Below, one piece after another: positions 1 through 7,989 of a DNA stretch of 64,000 nucleotides. Numbering within the stretch: position 1 is the first letter of the stretch; every line of letters begins with the position of its first letter. The notes under the pieces are model-generated. The model made no database searches, was not told where the DNA came from, and saw nothing but the letters and a program-made list of their open reading frames with translations. A program made the translations under genes and the position numbers. This stretch comes from Rhodococcoides fascians NBRC 12155 = LMG 3623. GTDB taxonomy: Bacteria; Actinomycetota; Actinomycetes; Mycobacteriales; Mycobacteriaceae. Location: assembly GCF_001894785.1 (NCBI RefSeq), contig NZ_BCWW01000016.1, positions 62,001 through 126,000 on the forward strand. Direction: 5' to 3'.

Positions 1-663
1 CTCCGGTCGCGCTCGCCACTGCGGTATCAGGCCGTCGTCGATGGCATCGTTGGTCGCGAGCCGCCCGACGACCGCGGCGTATCCGTGTCGTCGGTGTTCC
101 GGGTCGGTGAGAACGCGCATGTCGGCCAGGATCATATTTTCTTCCGAGTACCCGGCCGAGGCCAGGGATCGCGCCGAATCCGCGGGTCGGTCGTCTCCGA
201 GCAAAGTGAACCAGTGCCGCGACACCGGCTCGCCGAATGCCTCCGTCACGTCGGCCTCGCTGCAGTGCTCCGCCAGAGCACGGGCGTGCTCGGCGTCGTG
301 GGAGATCAGCGGATCGTGGACGTCGATGGTGTGGCCGATCTCGGATCCGTAGGCCAGCGTGTGGGAGTCGATCTCGTACTGCTCGACGCGATCGCCCAGC
401 AGCGTCGCCAACCACGTCCGACCGGTGTCTGCCTGGCCCTCGATTCCGCGTGCGGCGTCCACGGCCCAGGACGGCCCGACGATCAGAGTGGTCTGCGCCA
501 GTCGGAGTACGACGATGTTCTCGGTGTCGGTCCGATGTTCGACGCGGTCTGCGGTGGTATCGAGGGCACGGTCGTCCAGCGACAGCCGTCGGCACCAGGC
601 GAGTCGGACGATGTCGAGTCGGTGGGGATCGAATCGGTCGGCTTCGTAGGCAGGCAATTCCAC
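1..663 (-). CDS. GNAT-family N-acetyltransferase, 3' end outside window
   Basis: The minus strand is open from a GTG at 663 to the window edge (221 codons, no stop), so the C-terminus is missing. Near the visible end it reads MRVLTDPEHRRHGYAAVVGR, which resembles GNAT motif A (R-x-x-G-x-G/A), the acetyl-CoA pyrophosphate-binding loop. The upstream part is an Asp/His-rich domain of the kind found in large GNAT proteins. The substrate cannot be told. The start follows a stretch without a clear Shine-Dalgarno, so a leaderless or slightly different start is possible. It is divergent from the cold-shock gene at 858. The GNAT call is reasonable; a fuller assignment needs the missing end. Confidence 0.6.
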   Translation of the reverse strand, partial: MELPAYEADRFDPHRLDIVRLAWCRRLSLDDRALDTTADRVEHRTDTENIVVLRLAQTTLIVGPSWAVDAARGIEGQADTGRTWLATLLGDRVEQYEIDSHTLAYGSEIGHTIDVHDPLISHDAEHARALAEHCSEADVTEAFGEPVSRHWFTLLGDDRPADSARSLASAGYSEENMILADMRVLTDPEHRRHGYAAVVGRLATNDAIDDGLIPQWRARPE

Positions 664-857
664 GGTTCGACAGTAGCGACGGCACTTGAACCGACGGGCT
701 GCGGCAGCTGTGGCGGCATTTCTGTTTCACCGTCCCAAAGCAATCTTTCGAACTTTTTCGCCCCCGGTGTTTCGCTCAGCGCCAATAGATGGCAGACTCG
801 GTTTTGAGATTAGAGCTTCGACGTGAAGATCTAGCTCGCTTACAGAAGGTTTACAGA

Positions 858-1061
858 ATGACGCAGGGCAGTGTGAAGTGGTTCAACGGCGAAAAGGGCT
901 TCGGCTTCATCGAGCAGGATGGTGGCGGACCGGACGTTTTCGTTCATTACTCGGAGATTCAGGGTAGCGGCTTCAAGTCGCTCGACGAGGGCCAGCGCGT
1001 GGAGTTCGAGGTGGGCCAGGGTCAGAAGGGCCCCCAGGCTACCGGCGTCCGCGCCATCTGA
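858..1061 (+). CDS. Cold-shock protein (CspA family), 67 aa
   Basis: A single OB-fold cold-shock domain that binds single-stranded RNA/DNA and acts as an RNA chaperone in the cytoplasm. It begins MTQGSVKWFNGEKGFGFIEQ, with the RNP1-like KGFGFIE (about residues 14-20) and RNP2-like VFVHY (about 30-34). The length is normal for the family. The ATG at 858 is preceded by AGAAGG (844-849). The region 664-857 is AT-richer than its surroundings and may carry a long 5' UTR, as is common for csp genes. A long hairpin at 1135-1174 follows the gene. It is monocistronic by spacing. Confidence 0.95.
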   Translation: MTQGSVKWFNGEKGFGFIEQDGGGPDVFVHYSEIQGSGFKSLDEGQRVEFEVGQGQKGPQATGVRAI

Positions 1062-1134
1062 TTCAAGCTTCGTAGCCCGATTTCTCCTGGTGGACTGAAA
1101 CTCTAGACTTTTTCAGCACCAGAAACTCGGTGAC

Positions 1135-1174
1135 AAGGCCGGATACACGGAAGTAATTCCGAGTATCCGGCCTT
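1135..1174 (+). terminator. Long near-perfect hairpin after cold-shock gene
   Basis: AAGGCCGGATAC (1135-1146) pairs exactly with GTATCCGGCCTT (1163-1174), and inside it CGGAA (1148-1152) pairs with TTCCG (1157-1161) across a GTAA loop. There is no long T-run after it, which is usual for actinobacterial terminators. It lies 74 bp after the csp stop and ahead of the padR promoter region, so it probably isolates the two units. Confidence 0.65.
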
Positions 1175-1287
1175 CGTCTGTTCGGTGAGGGCATCGACCG
1201 TGGTCGGTGCCCATTCTGCGTCGAAAGACGCCTTTGTCCCCTGGTGGGCGCATTGTCCGGGTTGCTCCGAGGCTACCGCCGGCCCTA

Positions 1288-1303
1288 TATTCCAGTTGGA
1301 ATA
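1288..1303. promoter_or_regulatory. 16-bp palindrome, candidate PadR operator
   Basis: TATTCCA-GT-TGGAATA is a perfect inverted repeat (7-bp arms, 2-bp spacer), 30 bp before the padR start. PadR-family repressors commonly bind such palindromes in their own promoters and regulate an adjacent transporter, so autoregulation of padR plus the MFS gene is the natural reading. Binding itself is inferred. Confidence 0.55.
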
Positions 1304-1333
1304 ATTCGTGCGGGATAGGTGACAGGGGGATCG

Positions 1334-1951
1334 ATGCGAGCTGGAACCGTCAATCCGCTGGGCGTCTCGATTCTGGCTCTGCTCTCGGAGGGCCCGATGC
1401 ATCCCTACGAGATGTATCAATTGCTGCTCTCCCGCAAGGAAGATCGAATCGTCAAGATTCGCCCGGGTTCGCTCTATCACGCGGTCGCACGTCTGCACGA
1501 GCAGGAACTGGTCGACGAGGTCGGAACCGACCGGGGTGGCAACCGTCCGGAGCGCACCACCTATCGGATCACCTCGGCCGGACGGCAAGTGCTGACCGAT
1601 CGGCTGACCGAAATTCTGAGAACCCCGGTGCGTGAATACCCGCAGTTCGTCCTCGGCCTGTCCGAAATGCACAACCTACCCGCATCCGACGCGACCGCCC
1701 TGTTGCGGGAGCGAATCGTGGACCTGACCGCGGACATCGACGAACTGTCGGGCTATCAACAGCTCGCAGCAGATCGCCAGATATCCGAAATCTATTGGGC
1801 CGGAATCGATTACATTCACCACATGCTGCGCGCAGAAGTGCAGTGGCTGACGCGCTACCTCGATCGGATCGACAGCGGCGAGCTCGACTGGCCGCATCAC
1901 ATCTCCGCACATCACACGAACCCGACTTCGGGGATAGGGAGCGCTACATGA
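1334..1951 (+). CDS. PadR-family transcriptional regulator, 205 aa
   Basis: Winged-helix repressor of the PadR family. The N-terminus (MRAGTVNPLGVSILALLSEG, then PMHPYEMYQLL and a VKIRPGSLYHAVARL recognition-helix region) is typical, followed by the wing (GGNRPERTTYRIT) and a C-terminal dimerisation helix region of the Vir type (about residues 90-190). The ATG at 1334 gives the normal family N-terminus and has AGGGGGA just upstream; an in-frame GTG at 1319 would add only five residues. The stop overlaps the ATG of the MFS gene (ATGA, 1948-1951), so the two are translationally coupled. Its probable job is ligand-responsive repression of the efflux pump through the palindrome at 1288-1303. Confidence 0.9.
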   Translation: MRAGTVNPLGVSILALLSEGPMHPYEMYQLLLSRKEDRIVKIRPGSLYHAVARLHEQELVDEVGTDRGGNRPERTTYRITSAGRQVLTDRLTEILRTPVREYPQFVLGLSEMHNLPASDATALLRERIVDLTADIDELSGYQQLAADRQISEIYWAGIDYIHHMLRAEVQWLTRYLDRIDSGELDWPHHISAHHTNPTSGIGSAT

Positions 1952-3411
1952 ATTCCGTCGAGACTGCCCCGTCGCAGCACGAGATCAGACCGTGGCCGGC
2001 GCTGTGGGCACTGTGCTTGGGCTTCTTCATGATCCTGGTGGACACGACGATCGTCGCGGTCGCGCAACCTGCGATCCTCACCGGGCTGAACACCGACATC
2101 AACAACGTCATCTGGGTCACCAGCGCGTATCTCCTCGCCTACGCCGTTCCGCTGCTGGTCACGGGCCGATTGGGTGACAAGTTCGGTCCGCGGAATCTGT
2201 ACATCGCCGGCCTGGTGCTGTTCACTCTCGCGTCCGTGTGGTGTGGGCTGTCGGGATCGATCGACATGCTCATCGCGGCGCGCGCGGTTCAAGGTCTCGG
2301 CGCGGCGATGATCACCCCACAGACGATGGCGGTGATTACTCGCGTGTTCCCGGCGGAGAAGCGCGGAACGGCGATGGGGGCATGGGGTGCCGTCGCAGGC
2401 GTCGCTACGCTCGTCGGGCCGATTCTCGGCGGTGTGCTGGTCGACTCGCTCGGCTGGGAATGGATCTTCTTCATCAACGTGCCGGTGGGCATTCTCGCAA
2501 TTGCGTTGGCGCTGAAGTTCGTTCCGGTATTGCCGACCCACGATCACAAGTTCGATCTAGTAGGCGTTGCGCTCAGCGCCGTCGGACTCTTCTGCATCGT
2601 TTTCGGTATCCAGGAGGGTCAGAAGTACGACTGGGGTACCGGCGTGTGGATTCTCATCGGTGTCGGTCTGCTCGTCTTCGCGGGGTTCGTCTACTGGCAG
2701 TCCGTGAATACCAGCGAGCCGCTGGTGCCCTTGGCCCTGTTCCGCGACCGCAACTTCTCGCTGTCCAATATCGGTATCGCCGCAATGGGTTTCGCGATGT
2801 CCGGCATGATGCTGCCGATCATGTTCTACGCGCAGAGCGTGACCGGTCTGACGCCCACCCGGTCGGCACTGCTGTTCGTTCCGATGGCGCTGCTCACCGG
2901 ACTGCTCGCACCCAATATCGGCAAGCTCGTCGACAAGACGCATCCGCGGTACATCGCCGGATCGGGACTGTTCATCCTCGCCGCGTCGCTACTGTGGTTC
3001 GCCTACGAGATGACGCCCACGACGGCCATCTGGAAGTTGCTGCTCCCCGTCGCTGCAATGGGTGTGGCGAATGCGTTGATCTGGTCTCCGCTGGCAGCGA
3101 CGGCCACTCGCAATCTTCCGATGAGCCAGGCGGGTGCCGGTTCGGGAATTTACAACACCACCCGCATGATCGGCTCGGTTCTCGGTAGCGCGGGCATCGG
3201 CGCGCTCATCCAATCGCGCTTGGCCGCCGAACTACCTACCGGTGGATCGGCTTCGGGGGCAAACGAATTCGCCGGCCGAGTGCCCGAGATGCTGCGTGAC
3301 GGCTTCACCACCGCCATGGCGCAGTCGCTGATTCTGCCCGCCGTCGTGCTCCTGGTCGGCATGGTCGCGGTCTGCTTCTACGCCCGGCCCGCGTTCGAGA
3401 AACCCATGTGA
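1948..3411 (+). CDS. MFS drug efflux transporter, DHA2/EmrB-QacA type, 487 aa
   Basis: Inner-membrane proton antiporter predicted to have 14 transmembrane segments, the DHA2 pattern. Visible signatures are FFMILVDTTIVAVAQPAI in the first helix (DHA2 motif D1-like), VTGRLGDKFGPRN (motif A, cytoplasmic loop 2-3), and a motif C-like GAVAGVATLVGPILGG in helix 5. The length is normal. It is coupled to padR by a 4-bp overlap, so expression probably follows PadR ligand binding. The substrate is unknown; family members export antiseptics, dyes or antibiotics. Confidence 0.9.
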   Translation: MNSVETAPSQHEIRPWPALWALCLGFFMILVDTTIVAVAQPAILTGLNTDINNVIWVTSAYLLAYAVPLLVTGRLGDKFGPRNLYIAGLVLFTLASVWCGLSGSIDMLIAARAVQGLGAAMITPQTMAVITRVFPAEKRGTAMGAWGAVAGVATLVGPILGGVLVDSLGWEWIFFINVPVGILAIALALKFVPVLPTHDHKFDLVGVALSAVGLFCIVFGIQEGQKYDWGTGVWILIGVGLLVFAGFVYWQSVNTSEPLVPLALFRDRNFSLSNIGIAAMGFAMSGMMLPIMFYAQSVTGLTPTRSALLFVPMALLTGLLAPNIGKLVDKTHPRYIAGSGLFILAASLLWFAYEMTPTTAIWKLLLPVAAMGVANALIWSPLAATATRNLPMSQAGAGSGIYNTTRMIGSVLGSAGIGALIQSRLAAELPTGGSASGANEFAGRVPEMLRDGFTTAMAQSLILPAVVLLVGMVAVCFYARPAFEKPM

Positions 3412-3450
3412 GTGGAACCTCGACCCCTGCTACGAAGTTCCACTCACATG
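3405..3450. terminator. Bidirectional hairpin between convergent MFS and dehydrogenase genes
   Basis: CATGTGAGTGGAAC (3405-3418) pairs with GTTCCACTCACATG (3437-3450); the left arm overlaps the MFS stop codon. With one mismatch the stem extends to CGAAGTTCC. The right arm (CTACGAAGTTCC...) shares its core with the hairpin at 19401-19440. It sits between two convergent genes and probably ends both transcripts. Confidence 0.65.
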
Positions 3451-3463
3451 CGGCGAAGCCGCT

Positions 3464-4609
3464 CTACAGCCCCAGATCCCGGCCGATCAGTTCCTTCATG
3501 ATTTCGTTCGATCCGGCCCAGATCTTGGTCACGCGAGCGTCTTTCCACGCGCGGGCGGCGCGGTATTCGTTCATGAATCCGTAGCCGCCGTGCAGCTGGA
3601 CGCAGTGGTCGAGGATTTCGTTCTGCACCTGCGAGCTCCACCACTTGGCCTTGGCTGCATCGATGGCCGTCAGCTCGCCCTGGCCGTGGGCGACGATGCA
3701 GTTGTCGATGTATGCCTGTGCCACATCGAGTTTGGTGACGAGCTCGGCGAGCAGAAACTTGTTCCACTGCAGCGAGCCGATCTGCTGACCGAATGCCTTG
3801 CGGTCCTTGGCGTACTGCAGCGTCTCTTCGAGAATGGGCCGTACGTGTCCGAGGTTGGCCACCGAGCAGCTGATGCGTTCCTGGGGGAGCAGCTGCATCA
3901 TGTGGATGAAGCCACCGTCGAATTCGCCGATCATGTTGGCGCTGGGTACTCGCACGTTCTCGAAGAACAGTTCCGCGGTGTCGGATTCGGGCTGGCCGAC
4001 CTTGTCGAGTTTGCGGCCGCGGGTGAATCCTTCGGTGCCGTTCTCGACGGCGAACAGCGTGATGCCCTTCGCCTTCTTCTCGGGCGTCGTGCGCGTGGCG
4101 ACGATGACGAGGTCGGCGGAATTGCCGTTGGTGATGAACGTCTTCGAGCCGTTGATGATGAAGTCGTCGCCGTCCTTGACGGCGGTGGTCTTCAGCGCGG
4201 CCAGGTCCGAGCCGCCGGAGGGCTCCGTCATGGCGATGGCGGTGAGGATCTCGCCGCTGCAGAACCCGGGCAACCAGCGCTTCTTCTGCTCCTCGGTGGT
4301 GAGCTTGACGAGGTAGGGCGCGACGATGTCGACGTGGATACCGAAGCACGACGCCACCGCGGCACTCGAGCGGGCGAGTTCCTCACCGAGGACGGCGTTG
4401 AATCGGTAGTCCTCAGCTCCGCTGCCGCCGTATTCCTCGGGCACTTCGAGGCCGAGGAAACCGTTGCGTCCTGCTTCGAGCCAGATCTCGCGGTCGATGT
4501 ATCGCTGTTCGACCAGCTTTTCCTCGACCGGTGTGATCGTCCTGGTGACGAACTCGCGTACCGATGCGCGGAAGTCGTCGTGGTCGGACTCGAACAGGCT
4601 GCGCTTCAC
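3464..4609 (-). CDS. Acyl-CoA dehydrogenase, long-chain/isovaleryl-like class, 381 aa
   Basis: FAD enzyme for the first step of beta-oxidation (acyl-CoA to trans-2-enoyl-CoA), with electrons passed to ETF. It has the usual three domains: N-terminal helices, a beta domain with TAIAMTEPSGGSDLA (about 115-130), and a C-terminal helical domain ending KIWAGSNEIMKELIGRDL. The C-terminal position that carries the catalytic Glu in short- and medium-chain enzymes is Ala (WAGS). A Glu is instead found in QLLPQERIS, the location used by long-chain and isovaleryl-CoA dehydrogenases. GTG start with GAGAGGAA upstream. Divergent from enoyl-CoA hydratase; together they cover two successive beta-oxidation steps. 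Chain-length preference is not certain. Confidence 0.9.
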   Translation of the reverse strand: MKRSLFESDHDDFRASVREFVTRTITPVEEKLVEQRYIDREIWLEAGRNGFLGLEVPEEYGGSGAEDYRFNAVLGEELARSSAAVASCFGIHVDIVAPYLVKLTTEEQKKRWLPGFCSGEILTAIAMTEPSGGSDLAALKTTAVKDGDDFIINGSKTFITNGNSADLVIVATRTTPEKKAKGITLFAVENGTEGFTRGRKLDKVGQPESDTAELFFENVRVPSANMIGEFDGGFIHMMQLLPQERISCSVANLGHVRPILEETLQYAKDRKAFGQQIGSLQWNKFLLAELVTKLDVAQAYIDNCIVAHGQGELTAIDAAKAKWWSSQVQNEILDHCVQLHGGYGFMNEYRAARAWKDARVTKIWAGSNEIMKELIGRDLGL

Positions 4610-4686
4610 TTACTTGTTCCTCTCGGTAACGGCTGATACGCGCACAATACTCGTCGGTAACTACGCCCCGGAACGCGTATGGCACT

Positions 4687-5487
4687 ATGCGAGGCATGGC
4701 TGACGCACCTACCTCGCTCGTTCGATCGACCACTGCGGCCGGTGCCGAGGTCGCTGTCCTGACCTTCGATCACGGCCCCCTCAACCTGTTCGATCAGGCG
4801 ATGTTCGACGCGGTGGCCGCGAATGTCGCCGATCTGGCCGCGAATCCGCCGCGTGCGGTGCTGCTGCGTGCCGAGGGCAAGGTCAACTCCGCGGGCGTCG
4901 ACGTGCACGTGTTCGAGGGATTGTCCGCGGCCGAGGGTGCCGATCTGTGGCGCGGTTTGTTCGCCGGCATCATTCATCCGCTCGAGGCGTTGCCGTGCCC
5001 GGTGATCTACGCCGCGCACGGTTTGACGCTCACCGCGGCGTTCGAGATCTCGCTGGCGTGCGACATCATCCTGGCCGGACCCAAGGCCAAGTTCGGTCTG
5101 GTCGAGACCGTCGTCGGGTTGACTCCGTCGATGGGTGGGCCGCAGCGTCTGGCCGAGCGGGCCGGGTCGGGTCGGGCACGTGAATTCGTCATGACCGGTG
5201 ATCTGTACGACGCCCAGACGTTGAAGGAGTGGGGCGTGGTCAACCAGATCCACGACGACGTCGATGCCGCGGCGCTCGCGTTGACACACCGACTGGCCGA
5301 CGGCCCTACCGTCGCCCATGCGGCCACGAAACAGATTGTGGCGGCGTGGCGTTCGGGCGGGGTGGCGCATGCGGACGAGATCACGTCGGAGGTGTCGGGC
5401 GCATTGTTCGAGACCGAGGATCTGCGCGGTGCGGTGACGAGCTTCCTCGAGGTCGGCCCGGGTAAGGCGACCTACACCGGCAAGTAG
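4687..5487 (+). CDS. Enoyl-CoA hydratase/isomerase family protein, 266 aa
   Basis: Crotonase-fold protein acting on CoA thioesters. The oxyanion-hole regions are recognisable (GKVNSAGVDVHVFEG and HGLTLTAAFEISLACDIILA), but the second lacks the usual Gly-Gly pair (L-T-A-A), and the family Glu pair is only partly evident (ETVVGLTPSMGG). It may therefore not be a classical hydratase. Two ATGs are possible (4687 and 4696) and neither has a good Shine-Dalgarno, so leaderless translation is likely. The deaminase gene follows after 10 bp on the same strand and is probably co-transcribed. The dehydrogenase diverges 77 bp away. The reaction is inferred from the fold only. Confidence 0.85.
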   Translation: MRGMADAPTSLVRSTTAAGAEVAVLTFDHGPLNLFDQAMFDAVAANVADLAANPPRAVLLRAEGKVNSAGVDVHVFEGLSAAEGADLWRGLFAGIIHPLEALPCPVIYAAHGLTLTAAFEISLACDIILAGPKAKFGLVETVVGLTPSMGGPQRLAERAGSGRAREFVMTGDLYDAQTLKEWGVVNQIHDDVDAAALALTHRLADGPTVAHAATKQIVAAWRSGGVAHADEITSEVSGALFETEDLRGAVTSFLEVGPGKATYTGK

Positions 5488-5497
5488 AATCGTACGA

Positions 5498-6439
5498 GTG
5501 AGTAACGATCAACTGGCCGAACTGCACCTGCACATCGAAGGGTCGCTCGAACCGCCGCTGATCTTCGATCTCGCCGAGCGCAACGCAATCACGCTGCCGT
5601 ACAACGATATCGACGAACTGCAGGCGAAGTACGAGTTCACCGACCTGCAGTCCTTCCTCGATCTGTACTACGCGAACATGGCCGTGTTACGCACCGCCGA
5701 GGACTTCGCCGATCTGGCGCGCGCGTACTTCCGCCGCACCGCGCAGGCCGGGGTGACGCATGCGGAGATCTTCTTCGATCCACAGGCGCACACCGAGCGC
5801 GGTGTACCGCTCCAGGCCGTCGTCGAGGGATTGGCCGACGCCTGCGCGACCAGTGAGCGCGAATTCGGCGTCACCAGCGGGTTGATCGCGTCGATCCTGC
5901 GAGACAAGCCGGTGCTGCACGCCAACCAATTGCTCGACGACCTGTTGGCGATGAAGGCACCGATCATCGGCCTCGGTCTGGACTCCGCCGAGGTCGGCTA
6001 CCCGCCGTCGCTGTTCGTCGACGTGTTCGCCAAGGCACGCGCCGAGGGCCTGCACGTGGTCGCCCATGCCGGTGAGGAAGGCCCGCCCGACTACATCTGG
6101 CAGGCACTGGATCTGCTGAAGGTCGAGCGCATCGATCACGGCGTGCGATGCCTGGAAGACGAGGCGCTGGTGAATCGACTTGTCGAGGAACAGATTCCGC
6201 TCACCGTCTGCCCGTTGTCCAACGTTCGGCTCAAGGTGATCGACGACGTCGCGCAGTTGCCGCTACGGCAGATGCTCGAACGTGGATTGTCGGTGTCGAT
6301 CAATTCCGACGACCCCGCTTATTTCGGCGGGTACGTCGACGACAACTTCACCGCCCTCGAAGCCGGCTTGGGCCTCACCGCGGACGAGCGGAAGCAGTTG
6401 GCGGAGAATTCGGTTCGCGCCAGCTTCGCGACAACCTGA
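5498..6439 (+). CDS. Adenosine/adenine deaminase family protein, 313 aa
   Basis: Zn-dependent purine deaminase of the amidohydrolase superfamily. The metal site is visible: HLHIEGSLEP (His-x-His, about residues 10-19), HAGEEGP with RIDHG, and SINSDDP (metal Asp). The sequence FFDPQAHTERG, the HAGEEGPPDYIWQALD stretch and CPLSNVRL match the adenine-deaminase (Aah1-like) branch better than classical adenosine deaminases. I therefore favour adenine to hypoxanthine in purine salvage. GTG start 10 bp after the hydratase stop. Its 3' end lies one base from that of the convergent molybdopterin oxidoreductase. The substrate is inferred, the family is not. Confidence 0.85.
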   Translation: MSNDQLAELHLHIEGSLEPPLIFDLAERNAITLPYNDIDELQAKYEFTDLQSFLDLYYANMAVLRTAEDFADLARAYFRRTAQAGVTHAEIFFDPQAHTERGVPLQAVVEGLADACATSEREFGVTSGLIASILRDKPVLHANQLLDDLLAMKAPIIGLGLDSAEVGYPPSLFVDVFAKARAEGLHVVAHAGEEGPPDYIWQALDLLKVERIDHGVRCLEDEALVNRLVEEQIPLTVCPLSNVRLKVIDDVAQLPLRQMLERGLSVSINSDDPAYFGGYVDDNFTALEAGLGLTADERKQLAENSVRASFATT

Positions 6440-6440
6440 A

Positions 6441-7928
6441 TCAGTTCGCCGTCACCGATATTTTCGGGTAGCCGGTTGCTCCGTCGGGGACGGTGTCTGC
6501 AGTCTTGTTGGTCTGCAGCTCCCCGGCGGAGTTGGTAGCCCGGGCGCGGATCGCGTGCTGTCCCGCCGGCAGGTCGAGCTCGATCATCCACTGCCGCCAC
6601 GTGTCCTTGGAGTACTCCTCCGACAGGGTTGCCGGCATCCAATTGCCCTCGTCCACTTGTACTTCGACGGCCTCGATGCCGGTGTGCTGATCCCAGGCGA
6701 CACCCGCGAACACGGTCTTACCCGCGGATACGGAGCTGCCCGACCGCGGAGTGTCGATGCGGGCAGCGGTCTTGATCGGACCGAGTACGCCCCAGCCGCG
6801 GTCGGTCCAGTACGCCGTCACCTTGTCGAATCGGGTGATTTCGATGTCGGTGACCCACTTGGTGGCCGAGACGTATCCGTACAGTCCGGGCACGACCAGT
6901 CGGGCCGGGTAACCGTGCTCCACGGGTAGCGGGGCGCCGTTCATCCCGACGGCCAACAGTGCGTCGCGGCCGTCGAGCAGCACCTCGAGGGGAGTGCCCG
7001 CGGTGAAGGCGTCGCTGCTGGACGACAGGGCCATGTCGGCGTCGGGGGAGATGCCCGCTTCTTCGAGGATGTCCTTCAGTGGGTAGCCGATCCACGTCGC
7101 GTTGCCGACGAGGTCGCCGCCAACGATGTTGGACACGCACGTCAACGTGACTGTTTTCTCCACCGCCTGACGCTGCGCCAGATCGGCGAACGTCAACTCG
7201 ATCTCGCGGTCCACCATGCCGTGGATCCGCAGCGACCATGTATCCGACGCCACGCGTGGCACGACCAACGCGGTGTCGATGCGGTAGAAGTCCTCGTTCG
7301 GGGTGATGTACGACGCGAGGCCGTCGATCTTCAGGTCCGCCCCCGCCGGTATCGGCGTTTGCGGCGTCGGGGTCGGGAGCATGAAGCCGAGTCGATCGGC
7401 GGTGACCGCTCGCGCCGAGGTGAGCATTCGTCCGGCCGTCCCTGCGACGACTCCGAGTACTGCGGCACCGGCGGCGAGGGTCAGAAAACTGCGTCGGTTC
7501 ATTCCGTCGGTCGCCGGGGTGGCGGATCCGATGAGGGCGTGCAGCACGACGATGCCGACGATGACGCCGCCGACGGTCGGGACTGCGTAGAACACCGTCG
7601 CGTCGGGTCGGGTCACCGCGGCGAGGACGCCGATTACGCCCAAGGCGGCGAACACCGCGGCCCCGATCGGTTTGCGAGCGATTCCTGCCGCGGCGGCGAT
7701 AGCACCGATGACCACGGCCATACCGAGGAACAGGGCGAGCTTGTCGGAGGTGCCGAACGTGTCGATGGCCCATTCACGGACCGGAGCAGGACTGTAATCG
7801 ACCGCCGAGGATCCGACGGCGGTCAGTGGTGACGAGTTCGGTCCGATGGGGACGGCGATCAATTCGCCGACGCCGAGGACGACTCCGGCGGCGATGATGC
7901 CGGACAGCGCGCGTTTTCCTGTGCTCAC
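6441..7928 (-). CDS. Membrane-anchored sulfite-oxidase-fold molybdopterin oxidoreductase, 495 aa
   Basis: The N-terminal third holds about five hydrophobic segments (e.g. ALSGIIAAGVVLGVGELIAV, LALFLGMAVVIGAIAAAAGI, VGGVIVGIVVLHALIG). After these come an RRSFLTLAAGAAVLG segment and a periplasmic-side catalytic domain. That domain has the oxidoreductase_molyb pattern: DFYRIDTALVVP, then TLTCVSNIVGGDLVGNATW with the single Cys expected to ligate Mo, VEHGYPARLVVPGLYG, and a C-terminal Mo-co dimerisation domain (KTVFAGVAWDQH onward). This is the YedY/sulfite-oxidase superfamily; the substrate is unknown. Start at GTG 7928, because upstream in-frame sequence lies in the neighbouring oxidase gene. 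It may be co-transcribed with that gene (61-bp gap). Confidence 0.88.
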   Translation of the reverse strand: MSTGKRALSGIIAAGVVLGVGELIAVPIGPNSSPLTAVGSSAVDYSPAPVREWAIDTFGTSDKLALFLGMAVVIGAIAAAAGIARKPIGAAVFAALGVIGVLAAVTRPDATVFYAVPTVGGVIVGIVVLHALIGSATPATDGMNRRSFLTLAAGAAVLGVVAGTAGRMLTSARAVTADRLGFMLPTPTPQTPIPAGADLKIDGLASYITPNEDFYRIDTALVVPRVASDTWSLRIHGMVDREIELTFADLAQRQAVEKTVTLTCVSNIVGGDLVGNATWIGYPLKDILEEAGISPDADMALSSSSDAFTAGTPLEVLLDGRDALLAVGMNGAPLPVEHGYPARLVVPGLYGYVSATKWVTDIEITRFDKVTAYWTDRGWGVLGPIKTAARIDTPRSGSSVSAGKTVFAGVAWDQHTGIEAVEVQVDEGNWMPATLSEEYSKDTWRQWMIELDLPAGQHAIRARATNSAGELQTNKTADTVPDGATGYPKISVTAN

Positions 7929-7989
7929 CGAGTCCAATGTAAGCGAATCCGTCGTGCGCGGTATTTCGTAGCAGGGTACGAGATACCGC

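Noticed and set aside
85..807. 240-codon plus-strand open frame at the left edge
   Set aside because: Antisense to a minus-strand frame with a GNAT motif; the plus product has no recognisable domain and ends in AT-rich non-coding sequence.
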